DNA from: Elmis aenea
Taxonomy: Eukaryota; Arthropoda; Insecta; Coleoptera; Elmidae
NCBI GenBank assembly: GCA_947652605.1
Contig: CANTFG010000073.1
Location: 124,001-188,000 of the forward strand
Reading direction: 5' to 3'
Length of the DNA stretch: 64,000 nucleotides
The position numbers were made by a program, and so were the translations under genes. Below, one piece after another: positions 9,901 through 21,057 of the stretch. Below the pieces are notes generated by a model. The model did not search any database. It was given only the letters and a program-made list of their open reading frames with translations, and was not told where the DNA came from. Every line of letters starts with the position of its first letter. The first letter of the stretch is position 1.

Positions 9901-10093
9901 CATCTCCTCCTTCATGTCCTCCTTCATCTCCTCCTTCATCTTCTCCTTCATCTCCTTCTTCATCTACTCCTTCATCTCCTCCTTCATCTTCTCCTTCATC
10001 TCCTCCTTCATCTCTTTCATCTCCTCCTTCGTCTTTTCCTTCTTCTTCTCCTTCATCTCCTCCTTCATCTCGACCTTCTTCTTCATCTCCTTC
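6889..10093 (+). repeat. 12-bp pyrimidine-rich array (CATCTCCTCCTT)n, locus 1, 3.2 kb
   Basis: About 265 degenerate 12-bp units. The + strand is nearly all pyrimidine, with one A per unit plus scattered G. Variants include CTGCTT, TTTATC, TTAATC, CCGTCATC and shortened 9- or 6-bp units. None of the three + frames of the basic unit contains a stop. Hence frames of about 1090 codons (L-L-L-H and S-S-F-I repeats) and minus-strand M-K-E-E repeats run through it. The L-L-L-H frame starts in the 322-bp repeat and stops in Sat160. Length changes preserve the triplet phase over the whole array, as expected when slippage occurs in the CTC/CTT substructure. Long purine/pyrimidine asymmetry suggests triplex or GGA-repeat structures on the minus strand. 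Confidence 0.95.
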
Positions 10094-10110
10094 TACAGCA
10101 AATGGCTTCA
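10082..10110. other. Junction of the 12-bp array with Sat160, repeated three times
   Basis: The array ends in TCGACCTTCTTCTTCATCTC followed by CTTCTACAGCAAATGG, which enters Sat160 mid-monomer with CTACAG shared by both sides. The same junction is present at about 15040 and 22370 (there TCTTGACC replaces TCTCGACC). The first Sat160 monomer after each carries the same CTTCGTATACACATTAG and GCGATTTAAGG variants. Confidence 0.88.
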
Positions 10111-12498
10111 AACTTCGTATACACATTAGTTATGAGCGATTTAAGGATTATTAGCCCCTAAATACGATTTTTAATTTTTCGTGAAAAATGGGAAAAGTGC
10201 AAGGGCTATATAGTCTTTGCACTTTTATCGACAAAAAAATCGATTTTCTTAAAACTACAGCAAATGGCTTCAAACTTCTTATACACGTTAGTTATGAGCG
10301 AATTAAGGATTATTAGCCCCTAAATACGATTTTTAATTTTTCGCGAAAAATGGGAAAAGTACAAGGGCTATATAGTCTTTGCACTTTTTTCGACAAAAAA
10401 ATCGATTTTCTTAAAACTACAGCAAATGGCTTCAAACTTCTTATACACGTTAGTTACGAGCGAATTAAGGATTATTAGCCCCAAAATACGATTTTTAATT
10501 TTTCGTGAAAAATGGGAAAAGTACAAAGGCTATAGTCTTTGCACTTTTTTCGACAAAAAAATCGATTTTTTTAAAACTATAGCAAATGGCTTCAAACTTC
10601 TTAAACACGTTAGTTACGAGCGAATTAAGGATTATTAGCCCCTAAATACGATTTTTAATTTTTCGCGAAAAATGGGAAAAGTACAAAGGCTATAGTCTGC
10701 ACTTTTTTCGACAAAAAAATCGATTTTCTTAAAACTACAGCAAATGGCTTTAAACTTCTTATACAAGTTAGTTATGAGCGAATTAAGGATTATTAGCCCC
10801 TAAATACGATTTTTAATTTTTCGCGAAAAATGGGAAAAGTACAAAGGCTATAGTCTGCACTTTTTTCGACAAAAAAATCGATTTTCTTAAAACTACAGCA
10901 AATGGCTTCAAACTTCTTATACACGTTAGTTATGAGCGAATTAAGGATTATTAGCCCCTAAATACGATTTTTAATTTTTCGTGAAAAATGGGAAAAGTAC
11001 AAAGGCTTATAGTCTTTGCACTTTTTTCGACAAAAAAATCGATTTTCTTAAAACTATAGCAAATGGCTTCAAACTTCTTAAACACGTTAGTTACGAGCAA
11101 GTTAAGGATTATTAGCCCCTAAATACGATTTTTAATTTTTCGCGAAAAATGGGAAAAGTACAAAGGCTATAGTCTGCACTTTTTTCGACAAAAAAATCGA
11201 TTTTCTTAAAACTACAGCAAATGGCTTCAAACTTCTTATACACGTTAGTTATGAGCGAATTAAGGATTATTAGCCCCTAAATACGATTTTTAATTTTTCG
11301 TGAAAAATGGGAAAAGTACAAAGGCTATAGTCTTTGCACTTTTTTCGACAAAAAAATCGATTTTCTTAAAACTATAGCAAATGGCTTCAAACTTCTTAAA
11401 CACGTTAGTTACGAGCAAGTTAAGGATTATTAGCCCCTAAATACGATTTTTAATTTTTCGCGAAAAATGGGAAAAGTACAAAGGCTTATAGTCTTTGCAC
11501 TTTTTTCGACAAAAAAATCGATTTTCTTAAAACTACAGCAAATGGCTTCAAACTTCTTATACACGTTAGTTATGAGCGAATTAAGGATTATTAGCCCCTA
11601 AATACGATTTTTAATTTTTCGTGAAAAATGGGAAAAGTACAAAGGCTTATAGTCTTTGCACTTTTTTCGACAAAAAAATCGATTTTCTTAAAACTACAGC
11701 AAATGGCTTCAAACTTCTTATACACGTTAGTTATGAGCAATTTAAGGATTATTAGCCCCTAAATACGATTTTTAATTTTTCGTGAAAAATGGGAAAAGTA
11801 CAAAGGCTTATAGTCTTTGCACTTTTTTCGACAAAAAAATCGATTTTCTTAAAACTATAGCAAATGGCTTCAAACTTCTTATACACGTTAGTTACGAGCA
11901 AGTTAAGGATTATTAGCCCCTAAATACGATTTTTAATTTTTCGCGAAAAATGGGAAAAGTACAAAGGCTTATAGTCTTTGCACTTCTTTCGACAAAAAAA
12001 TCGATTTTCTTAAAACAACAGCAAATGGCTTCAAACTTCTTATACACGTTAGTTATGAGCGAATTAAGGATTATTAGCCCCTAAATACGATTTTTAATTT
12101 TTCGTGAAAAATGGGAAAAGTACAAAGGCTATAGTCTTTGCACTTTTTTCGACAAAAAAATCGATTTTCTTAAAACTATAGCAAATGGCTTCAAACTTCT
12201 TAAACACGTTAGTTACGAGCAAGTTAAGGATTATTAGCCCCTAAATACGATTTTTAATTTTTCGCGAAAAATGGGAAAAGTACAAAGGCTATAGTCTTTG
12301 CACTTTTTTCGACAAAAAAATCGATTTTCTTAAAACTACAGCAAATGGCTTCAAACTTCTTATACACGTTAGTTATGAGCGAATTAAGGATTATTAGCCC
12401 CTAAATACGATTTTTAATTTTTCGCGAAAAATGGGAAAAGTACAAAGGCTATAGTCTTTGCACCTTTTTCGACAAAAAAATCGATTTTCTTAAAACTA
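10094..12498 (+). repeat. Sat160 satellite array, second block (~15 monomers)
   Basis: Same monomer as at 1-2067, in the same orientation. Both types are present (CGCG and CGTG dyad). Several monomers here carry an extra T giving GGCTTATAGTC, a local subtype marker (around 11005, 11485, 11645, 11805, 11965) that suggests recent local amplification. It begins at the 12-bp array junction and ends at ACTACCCTCGGA. Confidence 0.95.
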
Positions 12499-12601
12499 CC
12501 CTCGGACCCTCTGACCCTCGGACCCTCGGACCCTCGGACCCTCGGACCCTCGGACCCTCGGACTCTCGGACTCTCGGACTCTCGGACTCTTGGACCCTCG
12601 G
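12499..12601 (+). repeat. 8-bp CCCTCGGA minisatellite, locus B1 (~13 units)
   Basis: Same unit and right-end degeneration as locus A1 but longer (103 bp versus 63 bp). The second unit reads CCCTCTGA, a variant shared with the locus at 24612 and absent from the A loci, so the B loci are each other's counterparts. Confidence 0.93.
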
Positions 12602-13268
12602 TACAGGCACATTCTGCATTTTTAACGTTATTGCAACGGAGATTCTTGTGTCTGCACTCGACCGTCATTGCAACGGAGAATGTGTTAGTATTTTTGCCCT
12701 ACCGGCGAATCGTCGTGATCGGCCCGAGGGATACGCGATCGTTGGATCCGACTGCGAACCGCAAAAACATTTATTCGGATGATGAAGCCCGAGCGACTTC
12801 CGTACTTTTACCGTCATTGCAACAAAGATTCATGTGCTTGCACTCGACCGTCATTGCAACGGAGAATGTGTCTAATTTTGCCCGTCATAGCAACGGAGAA
12901 TGTGGCTGTAGATTTGACCGTCAATGCAACGGAGAATGGGCCTGCACGTTTACCGGTATTGCAACGGAGATTCTTGTGTCTGCATTCGACCGCCATAGCA
13001 ACGGAGAATGTGCCTGTACCTTTGACCGTCATTGCAACGGAGAATTGGTCTGCATTTTTAACGTTATTGCAACGGAGATTCTTGTGTCTGCACTCGACCG
13101 TCATTGCAACGGAGAATGTGTCTACTTTTGCCCGTCATAGCAACGGAGAATGTGGCTGTACCTTTGACCGTCATTGCAACGGAGAATGGGTCTGCACGTT
13201 TACCGGTATTGCAACGGAGATTCTTGTGTCTGCATTCGACCGTCATTTCAACAGAGAATGTGTTTGTA
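12602..13268 (+). repeat. 36-bp minisatellite, locus B1, with embedded P segment
   Basis: Same 36-bp family as 2131-2738, with the P segment at 12699-12811. B-specific variants include CATTGCAACAAAGATTC near 12820 and GACCGCCATAGCAACGG near 12990. It is not followed by the hairpin repeat: at 13262-13270 the unit CATTTCAACAGAGAATGTG ends in TTTGTA and switches to CATCTCCTCC of a 12-bp array. Open frames through it have non-ATG starts or run on into the 12-bp array and are not treated as genes. Confidence 0.9.
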
Positions 13269-15040
13269 CATCTCCTCCTTCATCTCCTCCTTCATCTCCT
13301 TCTTCATCTCCTCCTTCATCTCCTCCTTCATCTCCTGCTTTATCTCCTCCTTCATCTCCTCCTTCATCTCCTCCTTCATCTCCTTCTTCATCTCCTTCTT
13401 CTTCTCCTCCTTCATCTCCTCCTTCATCTTCTCCTTCATCTCCTCCGTCATCTCCTCCATCATCTCCTCTTTCATCTCCTCCTTCATCTCCTCCTTCATC
13501 TCCTCCTTCATCTCCTCCTTCATCTCCTCCTTCATCTCCTCCTTCATCTCCTCCTTCATCTTCTCCTTCATCTCCTCCGTCATCTCCTCCATCATCTCCT
13601 CCTTCATCTCCATTTCCTCCTTCATCTCCTCCTTCATCTCCTCCTTCATCTCCTCCTTCATCTCCTCCTTCATCTCCTCCTTCATCTCCTCCTTCATCTC
13701 CTCCTTCATCTCCTCCTTCATCTCCTCCTTCATCTCCTCCTTCATCTCCTCCTTAATCTCCTACTTCATCTCCTCCTTAATCTCCTCTTTCATCTCCTCC
13801 TTCATCTCCTCCTTCATCTCTTCCTTCATCTCCTCCTTCATCTCCTCCTTCATCTCCTGCTTCTTCTCCTGCTTTATCTCCTGCTTCATCTCCTGCTTTA
13901 TCTCCTGCTTCATCTCCTCCTTCATCTCCTCCTTCATCTCCTCCTTCATCTCCTCCTTCATCTCCTGCTTCATCTCCTCCTTTATCTCTTCCTTCATCTC
14001 CTCCTTCATCTCCTCCTTCATCTCCTCCTTCATCTCCTCCTTCATCTCCTTCATCTCCTCCTTCATCTCCTCCTTCATCTCCTTCATCTCCTCCTTCTTC
14101 TCCTCCTTCATCTCCTCCTTTATCTCCTCCTGCATCTCCTCCATCTCCTCCATCTCCTCCTTGATCTCCTCCTTCATCTCCTCCTTCATCTCTTCCTTCA
14201 TCTCCTCCTTGATCATCTCCTTCATCTCCTCCTTCATCTCCTCCTTCATCTCCTCCTTCATCTCCTCCTTTATCTCTTCGTTCATCTCCTCCTTCATCTC
14301 CTGCTTCTTCTCCTGCTTTATCTCCTGCTTTATCTCCTGCTTTATCTCCCGCTTCATCTCCTCCTTCATCTCCTCCTTCATCTCCTCTATCATCTCCTCC
14401 TTCATCTCCTCCTTCATCTCCTCCTTCATCTCCTCCTTCATCTCCTGCTTCTTCTCCTGCTTTATCTCCTGCTTCATCTCCTGCTTTATCTCCTGCTTCA
14501 TCTCCTCCTTCATCTCCTCCTTCATCTCCTCCTTTATTTCCTCCTTCATCTCCTCCTTCATCTCCTCCTTCATCTCCTCCTTCATCTCCTCCTTCATCTC
14601 CTCCTTCATCTCCTCCTTCATCTCCTCCTTCATCTCCTCCTTCATCTCCTCCTTCATCTCCTCCTTTATCTCTTCGTTCATCTCCTCCTTCATCTCCTGC
14701 TTCTTCTCCTGCTTTATCTCCTGCTTCATCTCCTGCTTTATCTCCTGCTTCATCTCCTCCTTCATCTCCTCCTTCATCTCTTCTTTCATCTCCTCCTTCA
14801 TCTCATCCTTCATCTCCTCCTTCATCTCCTCCTTCATTTCTTTCTTCATCTCCTCCTTCATCTCCTCCTTCATGTCCTCCTTCATCTCCTCCTTCATCTT
14901 CTCCTTCATCTCCTTCTTCATCTACTCCTTCATCTCCTCCTTCATCTCCTCCTTCATCTCCTTCATCTCCTCCTTCGTCTTTTCCTTCTTCTTCTCCTTC
15001 ATCTCCTCCTTCATCTCGACCTTCTTCTTCATCTCCTTCT
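13269..15040 (+). repeat. 12-bp pyrimidine-rich array, locus 2, 1.8 kb
   Basis: Same 12-bp family. It contains marker sub-blocks with CTGCTTCTTCTCCTGCTTTA (around 13860, 14300, 14450, 14700) that also occur in the other two arrays, so larger internal units have been duplicated. The frames L-L-L-H and S-S-F-I stay open throughout and an M-K-E-E minus frame is open for 386 codons; all are composition artefacts. The right end shows the shared TCGACCTTCTTCTTC junction. Confidence 0.95.
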
Positions 15041-17444
15041 ACAGCAAATGGCTTCAAACTTCGTATACACATTAGTTATGAGCGATTTAAGGATTATTAG
15101 CCCCTAAATACGAATTTTAATTTTTCGTGAAAAATGGGAAAAGTACAAAGGCTATAGTCTTTGCACTTTTATCGACAAAAAAATTGATTTTCTTAAAACT
15201 ACAGCAAATGGCTTCAAACTTCTTATACACGTTAGTTATGAGCGAATTAAGGATTATTAGCCCCTAAATACGATTTTTAATTTTTCGTGAAAAATGGGAA
15301 AAGTACAAAGTCTTTGCACTTTTTTCGACAAAAAAATCGATTTTTTTAAAACTATAGCAAATGGCTTCAAACTTCTTAAACACGTTAGTTACGAGCAAGT
15401 TAAGGATTATTAGCCCCTAAATACGATTTTTAATTTTTCGCGAAAAATGGGAAAAGTACAAAGGCTATAGTCTTTGCACTTTTTTCGACAAAAAAATCGA
15501 TTTTCTTAAAACTACAGCAAATGGCTTTAAACTTCTTATACAAGTTAGTTATGAGCGAATTAAGGATTATTAGCCCCTAAATACGATTTTTAATTTTTCG
15601 CGAAAAATGGGAAAAGTACAAAGGTTATAGTCTTTGCACTTTTTTCGACAAAAAAATCGATTTTCTTAAAACTACAGCAAATGGCTTCAAACTTCTTATA
15701 CAAGTTAGTTATGAGCGAATTAAGGATTATTAGCCCCTAAATACGATTTTTAATTTTTCGCGAAAAATGGGAAAAGTACAAAGGCTATAGTCTTTGCACT
15801 TTTTTCGACAAAAAAATCGATTTTCTTAAAACTACAGCAAATGGCTTCAAACTTCTTATACACGTTAGTTACGAGCAAGTTAAGGATTATTAGCCCCTAA
15901 ATACGATTTTTAATTTTTCGCGAAAAATGGGAAAAGTACAAAGGCTATAGTCTTTGCACTTTTTTCGACAAAAAAATCGATTTTCTTAAAACTACAGCAA
16001 ATGGCTTCAAACTTCTTATACACATTAGTTATGAGCGAATTAAGGATTATTAGCCCCTAAATACGATTTTTAATTTTTCGTGAAAAATGGGAAAAGTACA
16101 AAGGCTATATAGTCTGCACTTTTTTCGACAAAAAAATCGATTTTTTTAAAACTATAGCAAATGGCTTCAAACTTCTTAAACACGTTAGTTACGAGCAAGT
16201 TAAGGATTATTAGCCCCTAAATACGATTTTTAATTTTTCGCGAAAAATGGGAAAAGTACAAAGGCTATAGTCTTTGCACTTTTTTCGACAAAAAAATCGA
16301 TTTTCTTAAAACTACAGCAAATGGCTTTAAACTTCTTATACAAGTTAGTTATGAGCGAATAAGGGATTATTAGCCCCTAAATACGATTTTTAATTTTTCG
16401 CGAAAAATGGGAAAAGTACAAAGGCTATAGTCTTTGCACTTTTTTCGACAAAAAAATCGATTTTTTTAAAACTATAGCAAATCGCTTTAAACTTCTTAAA
16501 CACGTTAGTTACGAGCAAGTTAAGGATTATTAGCCCCTAAATACGATTTTTAATTTTTCGCGAAAAATGGGAAAAGTACAAAGGCTATAGTCTGCACTTT
16601 TTTCGACAAAAAAATCGATTTTCTTAAAACTATAGCAAATGGCTTCAAACTTCTTAAACACGTTAGTTACGAGCAAGTTAAGGATTATTAGCCCCTAAAT
16701 ACGATTTTTAATTTTTCGCGAAAAATGGGAAAAGTACAAAGGCTATATATAGTCTTTGCACTTTTTTCGACAAAAAAATCGATTTTCTTAAAACTACAGC
16801 AAATGGCTTCAAACTTCTTATACACATTAGTTATGAGCGAATTAAGGATTATTAGCCCCTAAATACGATTTTTAATTTTTCGCGAAAAATGGGAAAAGTA
16901 CAAAGGCTATATATAGTCTTTGCACTTTTTTCGACAAAAAAATCGATTTTCTTAAAACTACAGCAAATGGCTTCAAACTTCTTATACACATTAGTTATGA
17001 GCGAATTAAGGATTATTAGCCCCTAAATACGATTTTTAATTTTTCGTGAAAAATGGGAAAAGTACAAAGGCTATAGTCTTTGCACTTTTTTCGACAAAAA
17101 AATCGATTTTTTAAAAACTATAGCAAATGGCTTCAAACTTCTTAAACACGTTAGTTACGAGCAAGTTAAGGATTATTAGCCCCTAAATACGATTTTTAAT
17201 TTTTCGCGAAAAATGGGAAAAGTACAAAGGCTATAGTCTTTGCACTTTTTTCGACAAAAAAATCGATTTTTTTAAAACTATAGCAAATGGCTTCAAACTT
17301 CTTAAACACGTTAGTTATGAGCAATTTAAGGATTATTAGCCCCTAAATACGACTTTTAATTTTTCGCGAAAAATGGGAAAAGTACAAAGGCTATATATAG
17401 TCTTTGCACTTTTTTCGACAAAAAAATCGATTTTCTTAAAACTA
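15041..17444 (+). repeat. Sat160 satellite array, third block (~15 monomers)
   Basis: Same monomer and orientation. The right part corresponds to the block ending at 2067 (offset 15377) but is not identical: the deletion near 1320 is absent here, and the A-run length near 1507 differs. This gives a useful measure of divergence between macro-repeat copies. Confidence 0.95.
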
Positions 17445-17507
17445 CCCTCGGACCCTCGGACCCTCGGACCCTCGGACTCTCGGACTCTCGGACTCTTGGA
17501 CCCTCGG
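17445..17507 (+). repeat. 8-bp CCCTCGGA minisatellite, locus A2 (~8 units)
   Basis: Identical in length and variant order to locus A1 (2068-2130), consistent with recent duplication of module A. Confidence 0.93.
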
Positions 17508-18115
17508 TACAGGCACATTCTGCATTTTTAACGTTATTGCAACGGAGATTCTTGTGTCTGCACTCGACCGTCATTGCAACGGAGAATGTGTTAGTATTTT
17601 TGCCCTACCGGCGAATCGTCGTGATCGGCCCGAGGGATACGCGATCGTTGGATCCGACTGCGAACCGCAAAAACATTTATTCGGATGATGAAGCCCGAGC
17701 GACTTCCGTACTTTTACCGTCATTGCAACGGAGATTCATGTGCTTGCACTCGACCGTCATTGCAACGGAGAATGTGTCTAATTTTGCCCGTCATAGCAAC
17801 GGAGAATGTGGCTGTACCTTTAACCGTCAATGCAACGGAGAATGGGCCTGCACGTTTACCAGTATTGCAACGGAGATTCTTGTGTCTGCATTCGACCGTC
17901 ATTGCAACGGAGAATGTGTTTGTACTTTTGCCCGTCATTGCGACCGAGAATGTGCCTGTACCTTTGACCGTCATTGCAACGGAGAATTGGTCTGCATTTT
18001 TAACGTTATTGCAACGGAGATTCTTGTGTCTGCACTCGACCGTCATTGCAACGGAGAATGTGTTAGTATTTTTGCCCGTCATTGCGACCGAGAATGTGCT
18101 TGTACCTTTGACCGT
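17508..18115 (+). repeat. 36-bp minisatellite, locus A2, with embedded P segment
   Basis: Copy of 2131-2738 at offset 15377; translated frames through both are identical, so I see no substitutions. P segment at 17605-17717. It ends at the same junction to CTGTGGTATATG. Confidence 0.9.
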
Positions 18116-19035
18116 CCTGTGGTATATGAAAGTAGTGGTTGTCAAACCCGGAGGCTGAAATTGAAGCCCGAAGGCTGATTAACCCTAAGGTTGTTTTTAG
18201 AGCAGTGCACAGTGCCTAATACTCAAGACAATAATTTACCCGCAGGTATTATATTTTGGCGTCACTAAAGCGACGGAGTGTATAGGAGCTGAACTCCTGT
18301 GGTATGTAAAGGTATATCAAGCCCGAAGGCTGAAATTTATGCCCGAAGGCTGTTAACCCGGAGGTTACTTAAGGTATCGGGGTCTCGCCTCGCGACAAGA
18401 CGAATCCCCGAGCTAAGGGCTGTGTCTCAACAGATGCAGCGTGGAAACTGCACTACCGAGTTCCACACCCTGCCAGAACGTAAGTCAGTAGTATTGGCGT
18501 CACTAATTATATGACGAAGCAATTGGCTACCTTATGCTGGAGCAAGCTCCTGTGGTATATGAAAGTAGTGGTTGTCAAGCCCGGAGGCTGAAATTGAAGC
18601 CCGAAGGCTGATTAACCCTAAGGTTGTTTTTAGAGCAACGCACAGTGCCTAATACTCAGACAATAAATTACCCGCAGGTATTATATATTGGCGTCGCTAA
18701 AGCGACGGAGTGTATAGGAGCTGAACTCCTGTGGTATGTAAAGGTATATCAAGCCCGAAGGCTGTTAACCCGGAGGTTACTTAAGGTATCGGGGTCTCGC
18801 CTCGCGACAAGACGAATCCCCGAGCTAAGGGCTGTCTCAACAGATGCAGCGTGGAAACTGCACTACCGAGTTCCACACCCTGCCAGAACGTAAGTCAGTA
18901 GTATTGGCGTCACTAATTATATGACGAAGCAATTGGCTACCTTATGCTGGAGCAAGCTCCTGTGGTATATGAAAGTAGTGGTTGTCAAGCCCGGAGGCTG
19001 AAACTGAAGCCCGAAGGCTGATTAACCCTAAGGTT
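18116..19035 (+). repeat. Hairpin-rich 410-433-bp tandem repeat, copy 2
   Basis: Copy of 2739-3655 at offset 15377, with two full units and a partial third. It has the same series of stem-loops, including CGTCGC-TAAA-GCGACG in the second unit, a perfect 6-bp stem. The partial third unit ends after AACCCTAAGGTT at 19035 and joins CCTTCTACCGCCGAACC of the 322/518 family, about 30 bp earlier than in copy 1 and without the single-copy segment. Confidence 0.85.
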
Positions 19036-21057
19036 CCTTCTACCGCCGAACCGTCGTGATCGGCCCGAGGGATACGCGATCGTTGGATCTGACTGCGAAC
19101 CGCAAAAACATTTATTCGGATGATGAAGCCCGAGCGACTTCCGTACTTTTACCGTCATTGCAACGGAGATTCATGTGCTTGCACTCGACCGTCATTGCAA
19201 CGGAGAATGTGTTAGTGGTATTCATGTGTCCGCACCTACCGGCAATCCGTCGTGATCGGCCCGAGGGATACGCGATCGTTGGATCCGACTGCAAACCGCA
19301 AAAACATTTATTCGGATGATGACGCCCGAGCGACCTCGGTATTTTAAAGGAACTTTTTCGGACGGCCGTGGATGATTACCAAAGAGTTCTCAAATTTTGC
19401 TTCTTAGACGTAGTCGGATGAGCTATTCTTTTAGCTACATGTCGAACACCAGATAAAAATTTTCTCACCGCAATTAACGGAGTTATGAATATTTTTGTAG
19501 ACCGAGATGTTTTTATCGCCGGGTCGCCGAGACGTTGTGGTATTCATGTGTCCGCACCTACCGGCGATTCGTCGTGATCGGCCCGAGGGATACGCGATCG
19601 TTGGATCCGACTGCGAACCGCAAAAACATTTATTCGGATGATGACGCCCGAGCGACCTCGGTATTTTAAAGGAACTTTTTCGGACGGCCGTGGATGATTA
19701 CCAAAGAGTTCTCAAATTTTGCTTCTTAGACGTAGTCGGATGAGCTATTCTTTTAGCTACATGTCGAACACCAGATAAAAATTTTCTCACCGCAATTAAC
19801 GGAGTTATGAATATTTTTGTAGACCGAGATGTTTTTATCGCCGGGTCGCCGAGACGTTGTGGTATTCATGTGTCCGCACCTACCGGCGATTCGTCGTGAT
19901 CGGCCCGAGGGATACGCGATCGTTGGATCCGACTGCGAACCGCAAAAACATTTATTCGGATGATGGCCCGAGCGACTTCCGTACTTTTACCGTCATTGCA
20001 ACGGAGATTCATGTGCTTGCACTCGACCGTCATTGCAACGGAGAATGTGTTAGTGGTATTCATGTGTCCGCACCTACCGGCAATCCGTCGTGATCGGCCC
20101 GAGGGATACGCGATCGTTGGATCCGACTGCAAACCGCAAAAACATTTATTCGGATGATGACGCCCGAGCGACCTCGGTATTTTAAAGGAACTTTTTCGGA
20201 CGGCCGTGGATGATTACCAAAGAGTTCTCAAATTTTGCTTCTTAGACGTAGTCGGATGCGCTATTCTTTTAGCTACATGTCGAACACCGGATAAAAATTT
20301 TCTCACCGCAATTAACGGAGTTATGAATATTTTTGTAGACCGAGATGTTTTTATCGCCGGGTCGCCGAGACGTTGTGGTATTCATGTGTCCGCACCTACC
20401 GGCGATTCGTCGTGATCGGCCCGAGGGATACGCGATCGTTGGATCCGACTGCGAACCGCAAAAACATTTATTCGGATGATGACGCCCGAGCGACCTCGGT
20501 ATTTTAAAGGAACTTTTTCGGACGGCCGTGGATGATTACCAAAGAGTTCTCAAATTTTGCTTCTTAGACGTAGTCGGATGAGCTATTCTTTTAGCTACAT
20601 GTCGAACACCAGATAAAAATTTTCTCACCGCAATTAACGGAGTTATGAATATTTTTGTAGACCGAGATGTTTTTATCGCCGGGTCGCCGAGACGTTGTGG
20701 TATTCATGTGTCCGCACCTACCGGCGATTCGTCGTGATCGGCCCGAGGGATACGCGATCGTTGGATCCGACTGCGAACCGCAAAAACATTTATTCGGATG
20801 ATGAAGCCCGAGCGACTTCCGTACTTTACCGTCATTGCAACGGATATTCATGTGCTTGCACTCGACCGTCATTGCAACGGAGAATGTGTTAGTGGTATTC
20901 ATGTGTCCGCACCTACCGGCAATTCGTCGTGATCGGCCCAAGGGATACGCGATCGTTGGATCCGACTGCAAACCGCAAAAACATTTATTCGGATGATGAC
21001 GCCCGAGCGACCTCGGTATTTTAAAGGAACTTTTTCGGACGGCCGTGGTTGATTACC
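19036..21057 (+). repeat. 322/518-bp tandem repeat, copy 2
   Basis: Landmark GTGGATGATTACC at 19368, 19690, 20206 and 20528, with truncated GTGGTTGATTACC at 21045. Spacings are 322, 516, 322, 517. It is shorter than copy 1 (2.0 versus 2.9 kb) and lacks its 518-518 adjacency. Three of four Q segments carry GGATGAGCT in place of GGATGCGCT and CCAGATAAA in place of CCGGATAAA, a subtype absent from copy 1. The unit at 20206 is of the copy-1 type. Confidence 0.9.

Noticed and set aside
7300..9963. Minus-strand M-K-E-E coiled-coil-like frames (also 13248-14921 and 21192-22238)
   Set aside because: They are the reverse complement of the 12-bp repeat, every unit provides its own ATG, and the frames end at random unit variants.
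6877..10161. Open frames of about 1090 codons (L-L-L-H and S-S-F-I repeats), and similar ones at 13104-15107 and 21045-22436
   Set aside because: The 12-bp unit has no stop in any + frame, so overlapping frames are open together. Starts are in the neighbouring repeat and stops in Sat160. No domain, signal or codon bias supports a protein.
10426..10638. 70-codon frames in Sat160 (also 22539-22751 and 23818-24030)
   Set aside because: They arise from single substitutions that remove a stop (CCCCAAAATA for CCCCTAAATA) in individual monomers and are absent from the rest.
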